In this document: piece by piece, positions 32,200-41,315 of the stretch
Layout of the letters: each line of letters opens with the position of its first letter
Position numbering within the stretch: the stretch's first letter is position 1
Origin: Bacteroidales bacterium
GTDB taxonomy: Bacteria > Bacteroidota > Bacteroidia > Bacteroidales > UBA932
Length of the DNA: 64,000 bases
Assembly (NCBI GenBank): GCA_017477245.1
Contig: JAFUWY010000035.1
Span: 1-64,000 of the forward strand
Direction: 5' to 3'
Notes under the pieces: model-generated
Database searches by the model: none
What the model was told of the DNA's origin: nothing
What the model saw: the letters and a program-made list of their open reading frames with translations, nothing else
Translations under genes and position numbers: made by a program

Positions 32200-33624
32200 C
32201 TATTTCAACACGCGCCCCGCGCACAGCACATGCCGTATCACCGAGGTGTCGGCCGAGTAGACCCAGTTGGAGATGAGGTTGTGGCAGGGCTGCATCCGCG
32301 GCTCGTCCAGGCCGACCAGGATGGCGTCCGCCACCTTCCCGACAGCAATCTCACCGGCGTCGATTCCGAAGAAATCGGCGCCGTTTTTCGTGGCCCAGCG
32401 GAAGACTTCCTCCGCCGGGAGCAGGGAAGCGTCGCCGCCCAGCTTGGCCAGCAGGGCGGCGAATTTCATCTCCTCCCGCATGTCGAGGTTGTTGTTGGAG
32501 GAGACGCCGTCCGTGCCCAGGGTGATGCGGCAGCCGGATTCGAGCGCGAGTTCGTACGGGAAGCGGCCGCTGCCGAGCTTCATGTTCGAGCAAGGGCAGT
32601 GGGCCACCGTCACGCCCCGTTTGGCGAGGATCTTCCACTCCTCGGCGTCCACGTGCACGCAGTGCGCGGCGATGACGTCCGGGCCCAGGAAGCCGAGCTT
32701 GTCGAGGTAGCGCACGGGCGTGGTGCCGTGCTCGCGGATGCAGTCCTCGACCTCCTTGCGGGTCTCGGACAGGTGGATGTGGAGCAGCAGGCCGTTCTTG
32801 CGCGCGAACTGGGCGCAGCGCTTGAGGCGCTCGGCGCCGACCGTGTAGACGGAGTGCGGGGCCATCACCAGCTGGATGCGGCCGCCGGTGGGGTCCTGCC
32901 AGTTGCGGATATAGTCCTTGATGGCTTCGGTCTGGGATTTGGGATGGCCGTCCAGCACGGTGATGCCGATGGCGGCGCGCATCCCGGAGGCTTCCACCGC
33001 GGCGATGCACTCCTCGAAGTCGAAGTACATGTCGGAGAAGAAGGTCGTGCCGCCGGCGGTCATCTCCTTGATGGCGAGATCGTTCCCGCGCCGGATGTCC
33101 TCGGGCTGCAGGTTCGCCTCGAAGGGCCAGACGTCCTCTTCCAGCCATTGCTGGAGGGGGCGGTCGTCGGCATAGCCGCGCATCAAGGTCATGGCCGCGT
33201 GGGTGTGCGTGTTGTAGAAGGCGGGCAGGATGGCCGTGCCGTCCGCTTCGAGGACGCGGTCGGCCGGCGTGTCGGCCGGGGCGTCCAGGTCGGCGAAGCG
33301 GTCCTTCCGGATGAGGATGTTGGTCTTGCGCCCTTCGTGCAGGACGCCGCGGACCAGCACGCTCTCGGGAGTGCGGAACGTGCCGTCCAACTCCTTGTAG
33401 TCGTCCAGGATCCGGCTGCAGTGGGCGTGGAACGCCTGGCCGCGCGCGGTGAGCGCGGCGTTGCCGCGCCGGCGCTCGAAGAGCCGCCCGCCGGCGAACT
33501 TCTCCAGCTCGGCGATGTGCTGGCTGATGGCCGGCTGACTGACGCCCAGGGCCTTGGCGGCGGCGGTGAAACTGCCTGTCCTCGCAACTTCCGCGAATGC
33601 GCGCAACCTGAAATCTTCAAACAT
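32200..33624 (-). CDS. LysR-type HTH domain fused to an amidohydrolase (SAH/MTA deaminase-like)
   Basis: A 474-residue protein. Residues 1-60 are a LysR-type winged helix (FRLRAFAEVARTGSFTAAAK, then VSQPAISQHIAELEKF). A short helix follows, and from about residue 88 to the end there is a metal-dependent deaminase barrel: HxH at H140/H142 (NTHTHAAMTLMRG), then LLHIHLSETRKE, AAHCVHVD, HCPCSNMKLGSG and LGTDGVSSNN. The enzyme part is of the S-adenosylhomocysteine/methylthioadenosine deaminase type and looks complete. The LysR sensor domain is missing and the enzyme takes its place, so the protein may be a regulator that senses a purine nucleoside through its active site. The ATG at 33624 follows a TATCTTTGC promoter at 33648-33656. 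Confidence 0.85.
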   Translation of the reverse strand: MFEDFRLRAFAEVARTGSFTAAAKALGVSQPAISQHIAELEKFAGGRLFERRRGNAALTARGQAFHAHCSRILDDYKELDGTFRTPESVLVRGVLHEGRKTNILIRKDRFADLDAPADTPADRVLEADGTAILPAFYNTHTHAAMTLMRGYADDRPLQQWLEEDVWPFEANLQPEDIRRGNDLAIKEMTAGGTTFFSDMYFDFEECIAAVEASGMRAAIGITVLDGHPKSQTEAIKDYIRNWQDPTGGRIQLVMAPHSVYTVGAERLKRCAQFARKNGLLLHIHLSETRKEVEDCIREHGTTPVRYLDKLGFLGPDVIAAHCVHVDAEEWKILAKRGVTVAHCPCSNMKLGSGRFPYELALESGCRITLGTDGVSSNNNLDMREEMKFAALLAKLGGDASLLPAEEVFRWATKNGADFFGIDAGEIAVGKVADAILVGLDEPRMQPCHNLISNWVYSADTSVIRHVLCAGRVLK

Positions 33625-33647
33625 GGGGAAATAATTTAGGCTTATCT

Positions 33648-33656
33648 GCAAAGATA
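33648..33656 (-). promoter_or_regulatory. Promoter -7 box for the LysR-amidohydrolase gene
   Basis: TATCTTTGC on the minus strand, with a leader of about 20 bases to the ATG at 33624. Confidence 0.6.
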
Positions 33657-33668
33657 GCAAAAAAACGA

Positions 33669-33709
33669 AACATCCGCGGCGAAAACCTGGGGTGTCCGGC
33701 GCGGATGTT
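33669..33709 (-). terminator. Hairpin after the acyl-CoA operon
   Basis: AACATCCGCG (33669-33678) pairs with CGCGGATGTT (33700-33709) around a 21-base loop. It lies just after the acyl-CoA dehydrogenase stop (33740) and before the LysR-amidohydrolase promoter. The loop is long and no U-run follows closely, so it is only a candidate terminator. Confidence 0.5.
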
Positions 33710-33739
33710 CACTAAATTAACGCGGATATTTCCTGCTCC

Positions 33740-35458
33740 CTATTCTTTCACTGCGCGGAAGTCGGGAAGGTCCCCGACGGAGAAGTTGGCGATGTATGCG
33801 GCCTTGCCGATAACATTTTCTTCTGCCATCCGGGCGTAGACGCGGGCGCTGCCGGCGAACAGGTCGGGGGCGAGGCTGGCGTCGTGCAGCAGGAGCAGCG
33901 ACATGATGATCTCGCCGGTCATGTCGTAGAGCCTGCGGGCGAGGAAGTCCTGCGCCTCCTGGTTGTCCAGGGCCTTGACGGCTTCGATGCTCTGCTCGTA
34001 GAGCCCCACCAGCTTGGAGACCTTCTCCTTGAGCGGCGCGAATTCCGGCGCGAAGGTCTCTTCCAGCATCTCCCGGATGATCCCGAGGTAGGTCCCGTTC
34101 ATCATGTAGCGGGCGGCGGCGACCACCTGCAGCTGCGTCGTGCCCTCGTAGATCGAGAAGATGCGCGCGTCGCGCATCAGGCGCTGGCACTTGTATTCCA
34201 TGATGAAGCCGGATCCGCCGTGCACGGAGACGGCGTCGTAGGCGTTCTGGTTGGCATATTCGGAGGTCATGCCCTTGCAGATCGGGGTGAAGGCGTCCGC
34301 GAGGCGGTTGTATTTCTTGCATTCCTGGCGCTGCTCCGGCGTCAGCTTGGTCCCGCAGCGCTCGATGTCTTCCAGGGCCTTGTAGACGTCCACGTAGGAG
34401 GCGGTCTTGTAGAGGAGCGAGCGGCCGGCGTCGAGCTTGGCCTTCATCCGGCTCAGCATGTCGTAGACGCCGGGGAAGTGCTCGATGGTCTGGCCGAACT
34501 GGGCGCGGACGGAGGCGTAGCTGCGGGCTTCGTTCAGGGCTTCCTGGCTGAGGCCGGTGCTCTGGGCGCCGATGCCGAGGCGGGCGCCGTTCATCAGCGC
34601 CATGACGTACTTGATCAGGCCCAGGCGCGTGCTGCCCACGAGTTCGGCCTTGGCGTCCTTGTAGGTCAGCTCGCAGGTCGGGGAGCCGTGGATGCCGAGC
34701 TTGTGCTCGATGTGTCGGACGTTGACGCCGCCCTGCCGCTTGTCATAGATGAACATGGACAGGCCGCGGCCGTCGCGGGTGCCTTCCTCGCTGCGGGCCA
34801 GGACCAGGTGGATGTCCGAATCGCCGTTGGTAATGAAGCGCTTGACGCCGTTGAGCCGCCAGCAGTTCTCCTTCTCGTCGAAGGTGGCCTTGAGCATGAC
34901 GCGCTGCAGGTCGGAGCCGGCGTCGGGCTCGGTCAGGTCCATGGACATCGTCTCCCCGGCGCACACGCGCGGAATGAAGCGCTCGCGCTGGTCGTCGTCG
35001 GCGAACTCGTAGAGGGTCTCGGCGCAGCTCTGCAGGCTCCAGATGTTCTGGAAGCCGGCGTCCGCCGCGGAGACGATCTCGCTGGCCATGGAGAAGACCA
35101 CGGCGGGGCAGTTGAGCCCGCCGTAGCGGCGCGGCATCGTGATGCCCCAGAGACCGGCCTTGCGGGTCGCCTCGAGGTTCTCGAGCGTCTTGGAGGCATA
35201 TTTCATGCGGCCGTCCTCGAGGTGCGGACCTTCGAGGTCCACGCTCTCGGAATTGGGCTCGATGACATTGGCTGCCACGTCTCCGACGATCTCCAGCAGG
35301 CGTTTGTAGTTCTCGATGCAGTCCTCGTGGTCCACGGGGGCGTAGTCATAGTCCTTGCTCTCGCTGAAACCCTTCTCCTTGAGCTCGGTGATGCGGCGCA
35401 TCAGCGGGTCCTGCAGGTAGAAGGCGATTTCGGGATGGTCCGTATAGTAGTTGGCCAT
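33740..35458 (-). CDS. Acyl-CoA dehydrogenase, long form
   Basis: A 572-residue flavoprotein with the acyl-CoA dehydrogenase core: MDLTEPDAGSDLQ and RFITNGDSDIHLVLARSEEG for FAD binding, KLGIHGSPTCELTY, and IYEGTTQLQ with the likely catalytic Glu near 437. A C-terminal helical extension of about 120 residues makes it longer than the 380-residue family norm, as in the DmdC/FadE-like long group. It should oxidise an acyl-CoA to the 2-enoyl-CoA and pass electrons to ETF, encoded two bases upstream. Last gene of the six-gene operon. Chain length or branching of the substrate cannot be read from the sequence. Confidence 0.9.
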   Translation of the reverse strand: MANYYTDHPEIAFYLQDPLMRRITELKEKGFSESKDYDYAPVDHEDCIENYKRLLEIVGDVAANVIEPNSESVDLEGPHLEDGRMKYASKTLENLEATRKAGLWGITMPRRYGGLNCPAVVFSMASEIVSAADAGFQNIWSLQSCAETLYEFADDDQRERFIPRVCAGETMSMDLTEPDAGSDLQRVMLKATFDEKENCWRLNGVKRFITNGDSDIHLVLARSEEGTRDGRGLSMFIYDKRQGGVNVRHIEHKLGIHGSPTCELTYKDAKAELVGSTRLGLIKYVMALMNGARLGIGAQSTGLSQEALNEARSYASVRAQFGQTIEHFPGVYDMLSRMKAKLDAGRSLLYKTASYVDVYKALEDIERCGTKLTPEQRQECKKYNRLADAFTPICKGMTSEYANQNAYDAVSVHGGSGFIMEYKCQRLMRDARIFSIYEGTTQLQVVAAARYMMNGTYLGIIREMLEETFAPEFAPLKEKVSKLVGLYEQSIEAVKALDNQEAQDFLARRLYDMTGEIIMSLLLLHDASLAPDLFAGSARVYARMAEENVIGKAAYIANFSVGDLPDFRAVKE

Positions 35459-35460
35459 GG

Positions 35461-36483
35461 TTATTTGCTGTTCTTTTTGTAGTACTTGATGAATTTCGGG
35501 ACGACGTCCTCGACGGTGCCCGTGATGACGTAGTCGGCGATCTGGTTGATCGGCGCGTCGGGATCGCTGTTGATGCTGATGATGATCTTGCTGTCCTGCA
35601 TGCCGGCGATGTGCTGGATCTGCCCGCTGATGCCGCAGGCGATGTAGACCTTCGGGTGGACGGTGACGCCGGTCTGGCCGATCTGGCGGTCGGCGTCGCA
35701 GAAGCCTGCGTCGACCGCTGCGCGGCTGGCGCCGACCTCGGCGTGGAGGACCCTGGCGAGTTCGAACAGGCTGTCGAACCCTTCCTTGCTGCCCATGCCG
35801 TAGCCGCCGGCCACGACGATCGGGGCGCCCTTGAGGTTGTGCTTCGCCGCCTCGACATGGTGGTCGAGGACCTTGACGACGCAGGCCTCGGGGCTTACGT
35901 ATTTCCCGACCTCGGGATAGACGACCTCGCCGCGGGCGCTGCCTGCGTAGAGGGCCTTCTGCATGACGCCCGAACGGACCGTGGCCATCTGGGGACGGTG
36001 CTCGGGGTTGACGATCGTGGCGACGATGTTGCCGCCGAAGGCGGGCCGGATCTGGTAGAGGAGGTCCTTGTATTCGGTCTTGGTCTTGGCGTCGGTGTAC
36101 GAGCCGATCTCCAGCTGGGTGCAGTCGGCCGTCAGGCCGCTGGTCAGCGAGGAGGATACGCGCGGGCCCAGGTCGCGGCCGATGACGGTCGCGCCCATGA
36201 GGCAGATCTGGGGCTGCTCCTCGCGGAAGAGGCCGACGAGGATGTCGGTGTGGGGAGCGGAGGTGTAGGGGAAGAGCACGGGGTCGTCGAAGACGAAGAG
36301 CTTGTCCACCCCGTAGGGGAGGATCTGCGCTTCCACCTGGCCTTTCAGGCCGTCTCCCGCGGCGATGGCGTGGAGTTCGACGCCGAGTTCGTCCGCCAGC
36401 TTGCGGCCCTTGGTGAGCAGTTCCTGGGATACTTCGGCAACCTGGGTGCCTTCCGTTTCGCAATATACAAATACGTTGTCCAT
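35461..36483 (-). CDS. etfA: Electron transfer flavoprotein alpha subunit
   Basis: A 340-residue ETF alpha subunit with the C-terminal FAD domain (GASRAAVDAGFCDADRQIGQTG, then GISGQIQHIAGMQDSKIIISIN). It carries electrons between the acyl-CoA dehydrogenase and a quinone or ferredoxin-linked partner. It starts four bases after etfB and ends two bases before the dehydrogenase gene, so all three are coupled. No ETF:quinone oxidoreductase is present in the window. An earlier in-frame start at 36543 lies within etfB; the ATG at 36483 gives the usual N-terminus. Confidence 0.93.
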   Translation of the reverse strand: MDNVFVYCETEGTQVAEVSQELLTKGRKLADELGVELHAIAAGDGLKGQVEAQILPYGVDKLFVFDDPVLFPYTSAPHTDILVGLFREEQPQICLMGATVIGRDLGPRVSSSLTSGLTADCTQLEIGSYTDAKTKTEYKDLLYQIRPAFGGNIVATIVNPEHRPQMATVRSGVMQKALYAGSARGEVVYPEVGKYVSPEACVVKVLDHHVEAAKHNLKGAPIVVAGGYGMGSKEGFDSLFELARVLHAEVGASRAAVDAGFCDADRQIGQTGVTVHPKVYIACGISGQIQHIAGMQDSKIIISINSDPDAPINQIADYVITGTVEDVVPKFIKYYKKNSK

Positions 36484-36487
36484 AGCG

Positions 36488-37357
36488 TCAGCCAATGATT
36501 TTTTCTGCGAGCAATTCCTTGATGAGGCCCTCCACGTCGGCATCGGATGCCGTGAGGGTCTTGCTTTCTTTCGCCTGGAAGGCGATGTTCACGACGGATT
36601 TGACCTTCGTCGGCGAGCCGGAGAGGCCGCACTGGGCGGGGTCGCCGTCGATGTCGGCGACGCTCCACTGCGTCAGCGTGAGGCCGGGCTTCTGCGCATA
36701 GAGCTCCGCCCGGGGATCGTCCGCCGGACGCTCCAGCGGGCAGGTGGCATACTTGTATTTCATGACGAGCTTCGCATTCTGCGGGCGGCAGGGTGCGGCG
36801 CTTCCGTTCACGGTGACCAGCAGCGGCAGGGGAGCCTCGACCGTCTCGGTGCCGCCGTCGATGTGGCGGCGGATCGTGGCCTTGCCGTCGGCGATGCCGA
36901 GGATCTCCTCGGCGTAGGTGACCTGGTTGAGGCCCAGTTTCTGGGCGACCTGGGGACCGACCTGGGCGGTGTCGCCGTCGATGGCCTGGCGTCCGCCGAT
37001 CACGACGTCGACGTCGCCGATCTTGCGGATGGCCGTCGCGAGGGCGTAGGACGTGGCGAGGGTATCGGCACCGGCGAAGAGCCGGTCGGTCAGCAGCCAG
37101 CCCGTGTCCGCACCGCGGAAGAGTCCTTGGCGGATGATCTCACCCGCGCGGGGCGGACCCATCGTGAGGACGCCGACGGTGGAGCCGGGGTTCGATTCTT
37201 TCAGGCGCAGGGCCTGTTCGAGGGCGTTGAGGTCGTCGGGATTGAAGATGGCAGGCAGTGCCGCGCGGTTGACGGTCCCTTCCGGGGTCATCGCATCCTT
37301 CCCCACATTCCGGGTGTCAGGCACTTGCTTGGCTAGGACGACAATTTTCAGTTTCAT
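36488..37357 (-). CDS. etfB: Electron transfer flavoprotein beta subunit
   Basis: A 289-residue ETF beta subunit beginning KIVVLAKQVPDTRNVGKDAM, with the nucleotide-binding segment VVIGGRQAIDGDTAQVGPQVAQKLG. It pairs with EtfA. The ATG at 37357 fits; a longer form starting at 37390 would overlap fabF. It lies 19 bases after fabF in the same direction. Whether it can bifurcate electrons (a second FAD in place of AMP) cannot be decided by eye. Confidence 0.93.
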   Translation of the reverse strand: MKLKIVVLAKQVPDTRNVGKDAMTPEGTVNRAALPAIFNPDDLNALEQALRLKESNPGSTVGVLTMGPPRAGEIIRQGLFRGADTGWLLTDRLFAGADTLATSYALATAIRKIGDVDVVIGGRQAIDGDTAQVGPQVAQKLGLNQVTYAEEILGIADGKATIRRHIDGGTETVEAPLPLLVTVNGSAAPCRPQNAKLVMKYKYATCPLERPADDPRAELYAQKPGLTLTQWSVADIDGDPAQCGLSGSPTKVKSVVNIAFQAKESKTLTASDADVEGLIKELLAEKIIG

Positions 37358-37376
37358 GGGTTTCAGTATACTTGAT

Positions 37377-38642
37377 TCATTGATTTTCATATCTGCGGAA
37401 GGCCAGGCAGGCGTTGTGCCCGCCGAAGCCGAGCGAGTCGGAGAGGCCGAGGGTGAGCTCGCACCGCACGGCGGTGTTGGGCGTGTAATCCAGGTCGCAC
37501 GCCGGATCCGGCGCGTCGAGGTGGATGGTCGGGGGGACGATGCCGTCCCGCAGGGCGAGCACCGTCGCGATGGCTTCCGCCGCGCCGGCCGCGCCGAACA
37601 TGTGGCCGGTCATCGACTTGATGGAGGAGATCCGGGCCCGGTAGGCCTCGGGGCCGAGGGCGAGCTTGTAGGCCTGCGTCTCCGCGAGGTCGTTGAGGTG
37701 CGTGCCCGTGCCGTGGGCGTTGATGTAGAGGTGGTCCCGCTGCGGGTCGTACCCGGCTTCGCGCAGGGCGATGCGCAGGCACTCCGCCTGCGTCGTGCCG
37801 TCGGGGCGCGGCGCGGTGGCGTGGTGGGCGTCGCAGGTGTTGCCGTAGCCCGCGACCTCGCCGTAGATGTGCGCACCGCGGTCCAGCGCGTGCCCGAGCT
37901 CCTCGAGGACGAGGACGGCGGCGCCGTCGCCCATCACGAATCCGCCCCGGTTGGCGTTGAAGGGCAGGGAGGCGTAGGCCGGATCCCCGGAGCGGCTGAG
38001 CGCCTTGGCGTTGGCGAAGCCGGCGATGCCGAGCGGGGTGACCATGTGCTCGCAGCCGCCGGCGATGATGGCGTCGGCGTAGCCGTGCCGGATGGCACGC
38101 AGGGCCTCGCCGATGCAGTGGGAGGAGGTGGCGCAGGCGGTCACGATGTCCAGGCAGGGCCCCGTGGCGCCGTGCCGGATGGCGATGTGCCCGGCGGCGA
38201 TGTTGCTGATCATCGTGGGGATGAGCAGCGGCGAAATCCACTGACCGGAGGGGTCTTCGACCATCTTGGCCGCTTCGCGGTACTGCGTCTCGAAGCCGCC
38301 GATCCCGCTGCCCACGTACACGCCGAGCCGGCCGGGGGCGATGTTGGCTTCGCTGCCGTCGGCCGAGAGGCCGGCATCGTGCATGGCCTGCCAGGCGGCG
38401 GCCACGCCGTAGAGCGTGAAGCGGTCCTGCTTGCGGGCGAACCCCTTGTCCATCCCGTAGGCGGACGGATCGAAATCCCGGACCATGCCGGCTATCTTGA
38501 CGGGGAGGTCATCCGTGGGGAATTCACGGATGAATCCGATGCCGCAGACGCCTGCGACAAGGTTCTTCCAGAAGGTATCGACGTCGTTGCCCACGGGGGA
38601 GATGACGCCCATGCCGGTGATAACCACTCTTCGGTTCTCCAT
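37377..38642 (-). CDS. fabF: Beta-ketoacyl-ACP synthase II
   Basis: A 421-residue thiolase-fold synthase with the complete active site: C170 (TACATSSH), H310 (NAHGTGTH), K342 and H347 (KSMTGHMFGAAG). It condenses malonyl-ACP with an acyl-ACP. The gene lies in the acyl-CoA operon rather than next to acpP, so it may be a second, specialised copy; whether another fabF exists is not visible. A TAACTTTGC box at 38649-38657, seven bases before the ATG, could give it its own start within the operon. Confidence 0.93.
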   Translation of the reverse strand: MENRRVVITGMGVISPVGNDVDTFWKNLVAGVCGIGFIREFPTDDLPVKIAGMVRDFDPSAYGMDKGFARKQDRFTLYGVAAAWQAMHDAGLSADGSEANIAPGRLGVYVGSGIGGFETQYREAAKMVEDPSGQWISPLLIPTMISNIAAGHIAIRHGATGPCLDIVTACATSSHCIGEALRAIRHGYADAIIAGGCEHMVTPLGIAGFANAKALSRSGDPAYASLPFNANRGGFVMGDGAAVLVLEELGHALDRGAHIYGEVAGYGNTCDAHHATAPRPDGTTQAECLRIALREAGYDPQRDHLYINAHGTGTHLNDLAETQAYKLALGPEAYRARISSIKSMTGHMFGAAGAAEAIATVLALRDGIVPPTIHLDAPDPACDLDYTPNTAVRCELTLGLSDSLGFGGHNACLAFRRYENQ

Positions 38643-38648
38643 TGCCGT

Positions 38649-38680
38649 GCAAAGTTACATTATTTTTCCTACCACTCCAA
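38649..38680 (-). promoter_or_regulatory. Possible internal promoter ahead of fabF
   Basis: Minus strand TTG (38680-38678), 20 bases, TAACTTTGC (38657-38649), seven bases before the fabF ATG. It lies at the 3' end of fabH and would give a very short leader. Confidence 0.5.
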
Positions 38681-39616
38681 CACGGCGGCGGCGGACAGGA
38701 GACCCGCGCCGAAGGCGCTGAAGACGAGGATGTCGCCCGGCTTGAACATCCCTTTCCGGTTGCACTCGTCCAGCAGGATGGGGCAGGAGGCGGAGGAGGA
38801 ATTGCCGTGGTCGGCGATGTTGGTGGGGAAGCGGGACGCGTCGACGCCCAGGTCCTCGCGGATGGCGTCGATGATGCGCATGTTGGCCTGGTGGATCATG
38901 AACCAGCCGACCTGGTCGATGGAGAGGCCGCAGCGGTCCAGGAGCTCGCGGATGTCACGCGTGGAGGTGGTCACGGCGAAACGGAAGACTTCGCGGCCCT
39001 TCATCAGCAGGGGCGTGTCCTCTTCCTCCTTGGTGACGTAGGGGGTGGGCATCAGCCGGCGGTATTCGCAGATCTTGTCGGGGGAGGGCTCGGCGTTGAG
39101 CTTGACGGCCTTGAGCTTGTCGCCCCGGGTGAAGACGGCCGCGCCGGCGCCGTCGCCGAAGAGCACGCAGGTGCTGCGGTCCTCCCAGGAGGTCATCCGG
39201 GTGGGCTCCTCGGCGCAGACGATCAGGACGTTCTGCACCTTGCCGGCCTGGAAATAGGTCTCGGCGATGTCCATCGCGTAGATGAAGCCCGGGCAGGCGC
39301 AGTTGATGTCGATCATCGGGCAGGTGATGCCCATCTTGTGGGCGATGATGCAGCTCAGGCCCGGGGTCAAGTATTCGTTGACGACGTTGGAGCAGATGAA
39401 GAAGTCGATGTCGGAGGGCGCGAGGCCGGCCATGTCCAGGGCCTTCTGCGCCGCTTCGACGCCGAGGTCTTCCAGCCGCTCGTCCGAGATGACGTGGCGG
39501 GAGCGGATGCCCGTGCGCGGGCAGATCCAGGCGTCGTTGGTGTCCAGGAATTGGGAGATATCGTCATTGGTGACCTGCCGCTTGGGCAGGGCGCTGCCGG
39601 TTCCGATGAGTTTCAT
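38669..39616 (-). CDS. fabH: Beta-ketoacyl-ACP synthase III
   Basis: A 315-residue KAS III with the Cys-His-Asn triad: C108 (INCACPGF), H242 (MIHQANMR) and N272 (DHGNSSSAS). KAS III starts fatty acid or related chains from an acyl-CoA and malonyl-ACP. It lies between the CoA ligase gene (41 bases upstream) and fabF (26 bases downstream). In this operon it could take an acyl-CoA made by the ligase and dehydrogenase as primer. No acyl carrier protein, ketoreductase or dehydratase is in the operon, so those would come from the central pathway. Confidence 0.93.
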   Translation of the reverse strand: MKLIGTGSALPKRQVTNDDISQFLDTNDAWICPRTGIRSRHVISDERLEDLGVEAAQKALDMAGLAPSDIDFFICSNVVNEYLTPGLSCIIAHKMGITCPMIDINCACPGFIYAMDIAETYFQAGKVQNVLIVCAEEPTRMTSWEDRSTCVLFGDGAGAAVFTRGDKLKAVKLNAEPSPDKICEYRRLMPTPYVTKEEEDTPLLMKGREVFRFAVTTSTRDIRELLDRCGLSIDQVGWFMIHQANMRIIDAIREDLGVDASRFPTNIADHGNSSSASCPILLDECNRKGMFKPGDILVFSAFGAGLLSAAAVLEW

Positions 39617-39657
39617 ATGTTCATTTTCGTTTTTGCAGGTTTAACTTGACAAATGGC

Positions 39658-41289
39658 TCAGACCCTGTAGAGGAGGCCGTTCTTGAGGTCTTCGAGGGCG
39701 ATCTCCTTGATCCGGACGTGGAGTTTCTTGCCGGTGGCGTTGAAGGGGATCTGCGGCACGAAGCGGTAGTAGCGGGGACGCTTGAAGTTCGAGACGTCCG
39801 GGCTCTGCTTGCAGAAGGCGTCGAGCTCCTCGCAGGTGAGCGAGTCGTCCGCGCGGACGATGTAGGCGGTGACGATCTGGCCGCGGATCTTGTCCGGCAC
39901 GGAGGTGACGATGCAGTCCTTGACCTTGGGGTGCTTGTTCAGGACGGCCTCGAGCTCGGTCGGGTAGATGTTCTCGCCGGAGGAGATGATCATGTCGTCC
40001 AGGCGGCCGATGATGGTGATGAACTGGTTCTCGTCCCAGGTGGCGAGGTCGTGCGTGTAGAGGAATCCCTTGTAGTATTTCTCCTCGGTCTGGGCGGGGT
40101 TGTCGGTGTAGGAATAAGGCGATTTGGCGGGGGAGCAGATGATGACCTCGCCGACCTCGCGGCCGTCCATGGCCACGAGCTCGTCGGGCTCGGTCCTGCG
40201 GTCCTCGTGGATCTTGACCACGCGGACGTCGTCGTCGACGCAGGAGGCGCCGGCGGTGCCGGCGTTCTCCGGCAGGTCGAAGGGCCGCAGGAAGGTGTTC
40301 CAGAAGGTCTCGGTGGTGCCGTAGCCGTTGTAGATGTTGGGGGTGAGCACCCGCTGGTAGCGGATGCAGGCCTGGCGCTCGAGCGGGCTGCCCATCGTCA
40401 CGATGCCGTGCAGGCAGGACAGGTCCCAGCCCTTCTGCTCCTGCATGTCCGCGAGCGACTCGAGTACGGTGGGCACGCCGACGATGAAGGTGATCCCGTA
40501 GCGGGCGACGTACTGCAGGGTCGTGGCGGCGTCGAACTTGCGCAGCACCACGACGGTGGCGCCGGCGTAGAAGGCCGGGCAGGGCCCTGCGCAGTGCAGG
40601 CCGCCGCGGTGGAACCAGGGCGTGGTGTTGATGGTGACGTCCCGGTGGCTCATGGGGAAGTGGATCATCACGTCGTGGGCGGAGAGGACCTCGTTGATGG
40701 AGGTCAGGGGCACGGCCTTCGGGCGGCCCGTGGTGCCGGACGTGTAGAGGCGGGTGGTCTCGTCGAAGGTGTTGTACGGGACCTCGGGGATGATGGGGGC
40801 ATCGACTCTTGCTGCGGTGTAGTCCGCGTAGGAGACGAAGCCGTCCTCCGTACTGTCCGCATCGACGATGACCAGGCGGGCCGGCTTGTGGGCGGCCATC
40901 CGCAGGGCCTGGGCGACGCAGTCGCGGAATTCGGCACCGAACACGAGGACGACGGGCTTGGAGTCGTCCAGGCAGAAGGCCAGCTCGCCGGCCGATACCC
41001 GGAAGCTGACCGGGCAGCAGACCGCGCCGTTCTTCTGGGCGGCGATGTAGCTGAAGGCGAATTCGGGACAGTTGGCGAGCAGCAGCATCACCACCTTGCC
41101 GTGGCCGGCGCCGTCGGCCGTAAAGGCCCGGGCGAGCCGGTTGCATTCGAGGTCCAGGGCGGCGTAGGTCCAGCTGCGGTCCCGCTCGGGGTCGATCATG
41201 GCGGTCTTGGCGGCGAAGCGGCGTACGTTGCGCGAGTATCCTTCCAGCCAGGTATAGTAGCGTTCGAATATTTCCTTGAAGGGTGTCAT
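39658..41289 (-). CDS. Acyl-CoA synthetase / AMP-dependent CoA ligase
   Basis: A 543-residue adenylate-forming enzyme. The ATP-binding loop is YTSGTTGRPK (182-191), the adenine region NGYGTTETFW, the hinge GRLDDMIISSGENIYP, and the final catalytic Lys lies in FNATGKKLHVRI. It activates a carboxylic acid to acyl-AMP and then acyl-CoA in the cytoplasm. It is the first gene of a six-gene operon (ligase, fabH, fabF, etfB, etfA, acyl-CoA dehydrogenase), from a TAAATTTGC promoter at 41316. The substrate acid (fatty, branched or aromatic) cannot be assigned from sequence. Confidence 0.9.
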   Translation of the reverse strand: MTPFKEIFERYYTWLEGYSRNVRRFAAKTAMIDPERDRSWTYAALDLECNRLARAFTADGAGHGKVVMLLLANCPEFAFSYIAAQKNGAVCCPVSFRVSAGELAFCLDDSKPVVLVFGAEFRDCVAQALRMAAHKPARLVIVDADSTEDGFVSYADYTAARVDAPIIPEVPYNTFDETTRLYTSGTTGRPKAVPLTSINEVLSAHDVMIHFPMSHRDVTINTTPWFHRGGLHCAGPCPAFYAGATVVVLRKFDAATTLQYVARYGITFIVGVPTVLESLADMQEQKGWDLSCLHGIVTMGSPLERQACIRYQRVLTPNIYNGYGTTETFWNTFLRPFDLPENAGTAGASCVDDDVRVVKIHEDRRTEPDELVAMDGREVGEVIICSPAKSPYSYTDNPAQTEEKYYKGFLYTHDLATWDENQFITIIGRLDDMIISSGENIYPTELEAVLNKHPKVKDCIVTSVPDKIRGQIVTAYIVRADDSLTCEELDAFCKQSPDVSNFKRPRYYRFVPQIPFNATGKKLHVRIKEIALEDLKNGLLYRV

Positions 41290-41315
41290 GCCGGTTTATG
41301 GTTCTGGTTCGGGAT

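Noticed and set aside
35459..36463. Minus-strand extension of the acyl-CoA dehydrogenase
   Set aside because: It is an out-of-frame reading of etfA, rich in Arg and Pro; the real start is the ATG at 35458.
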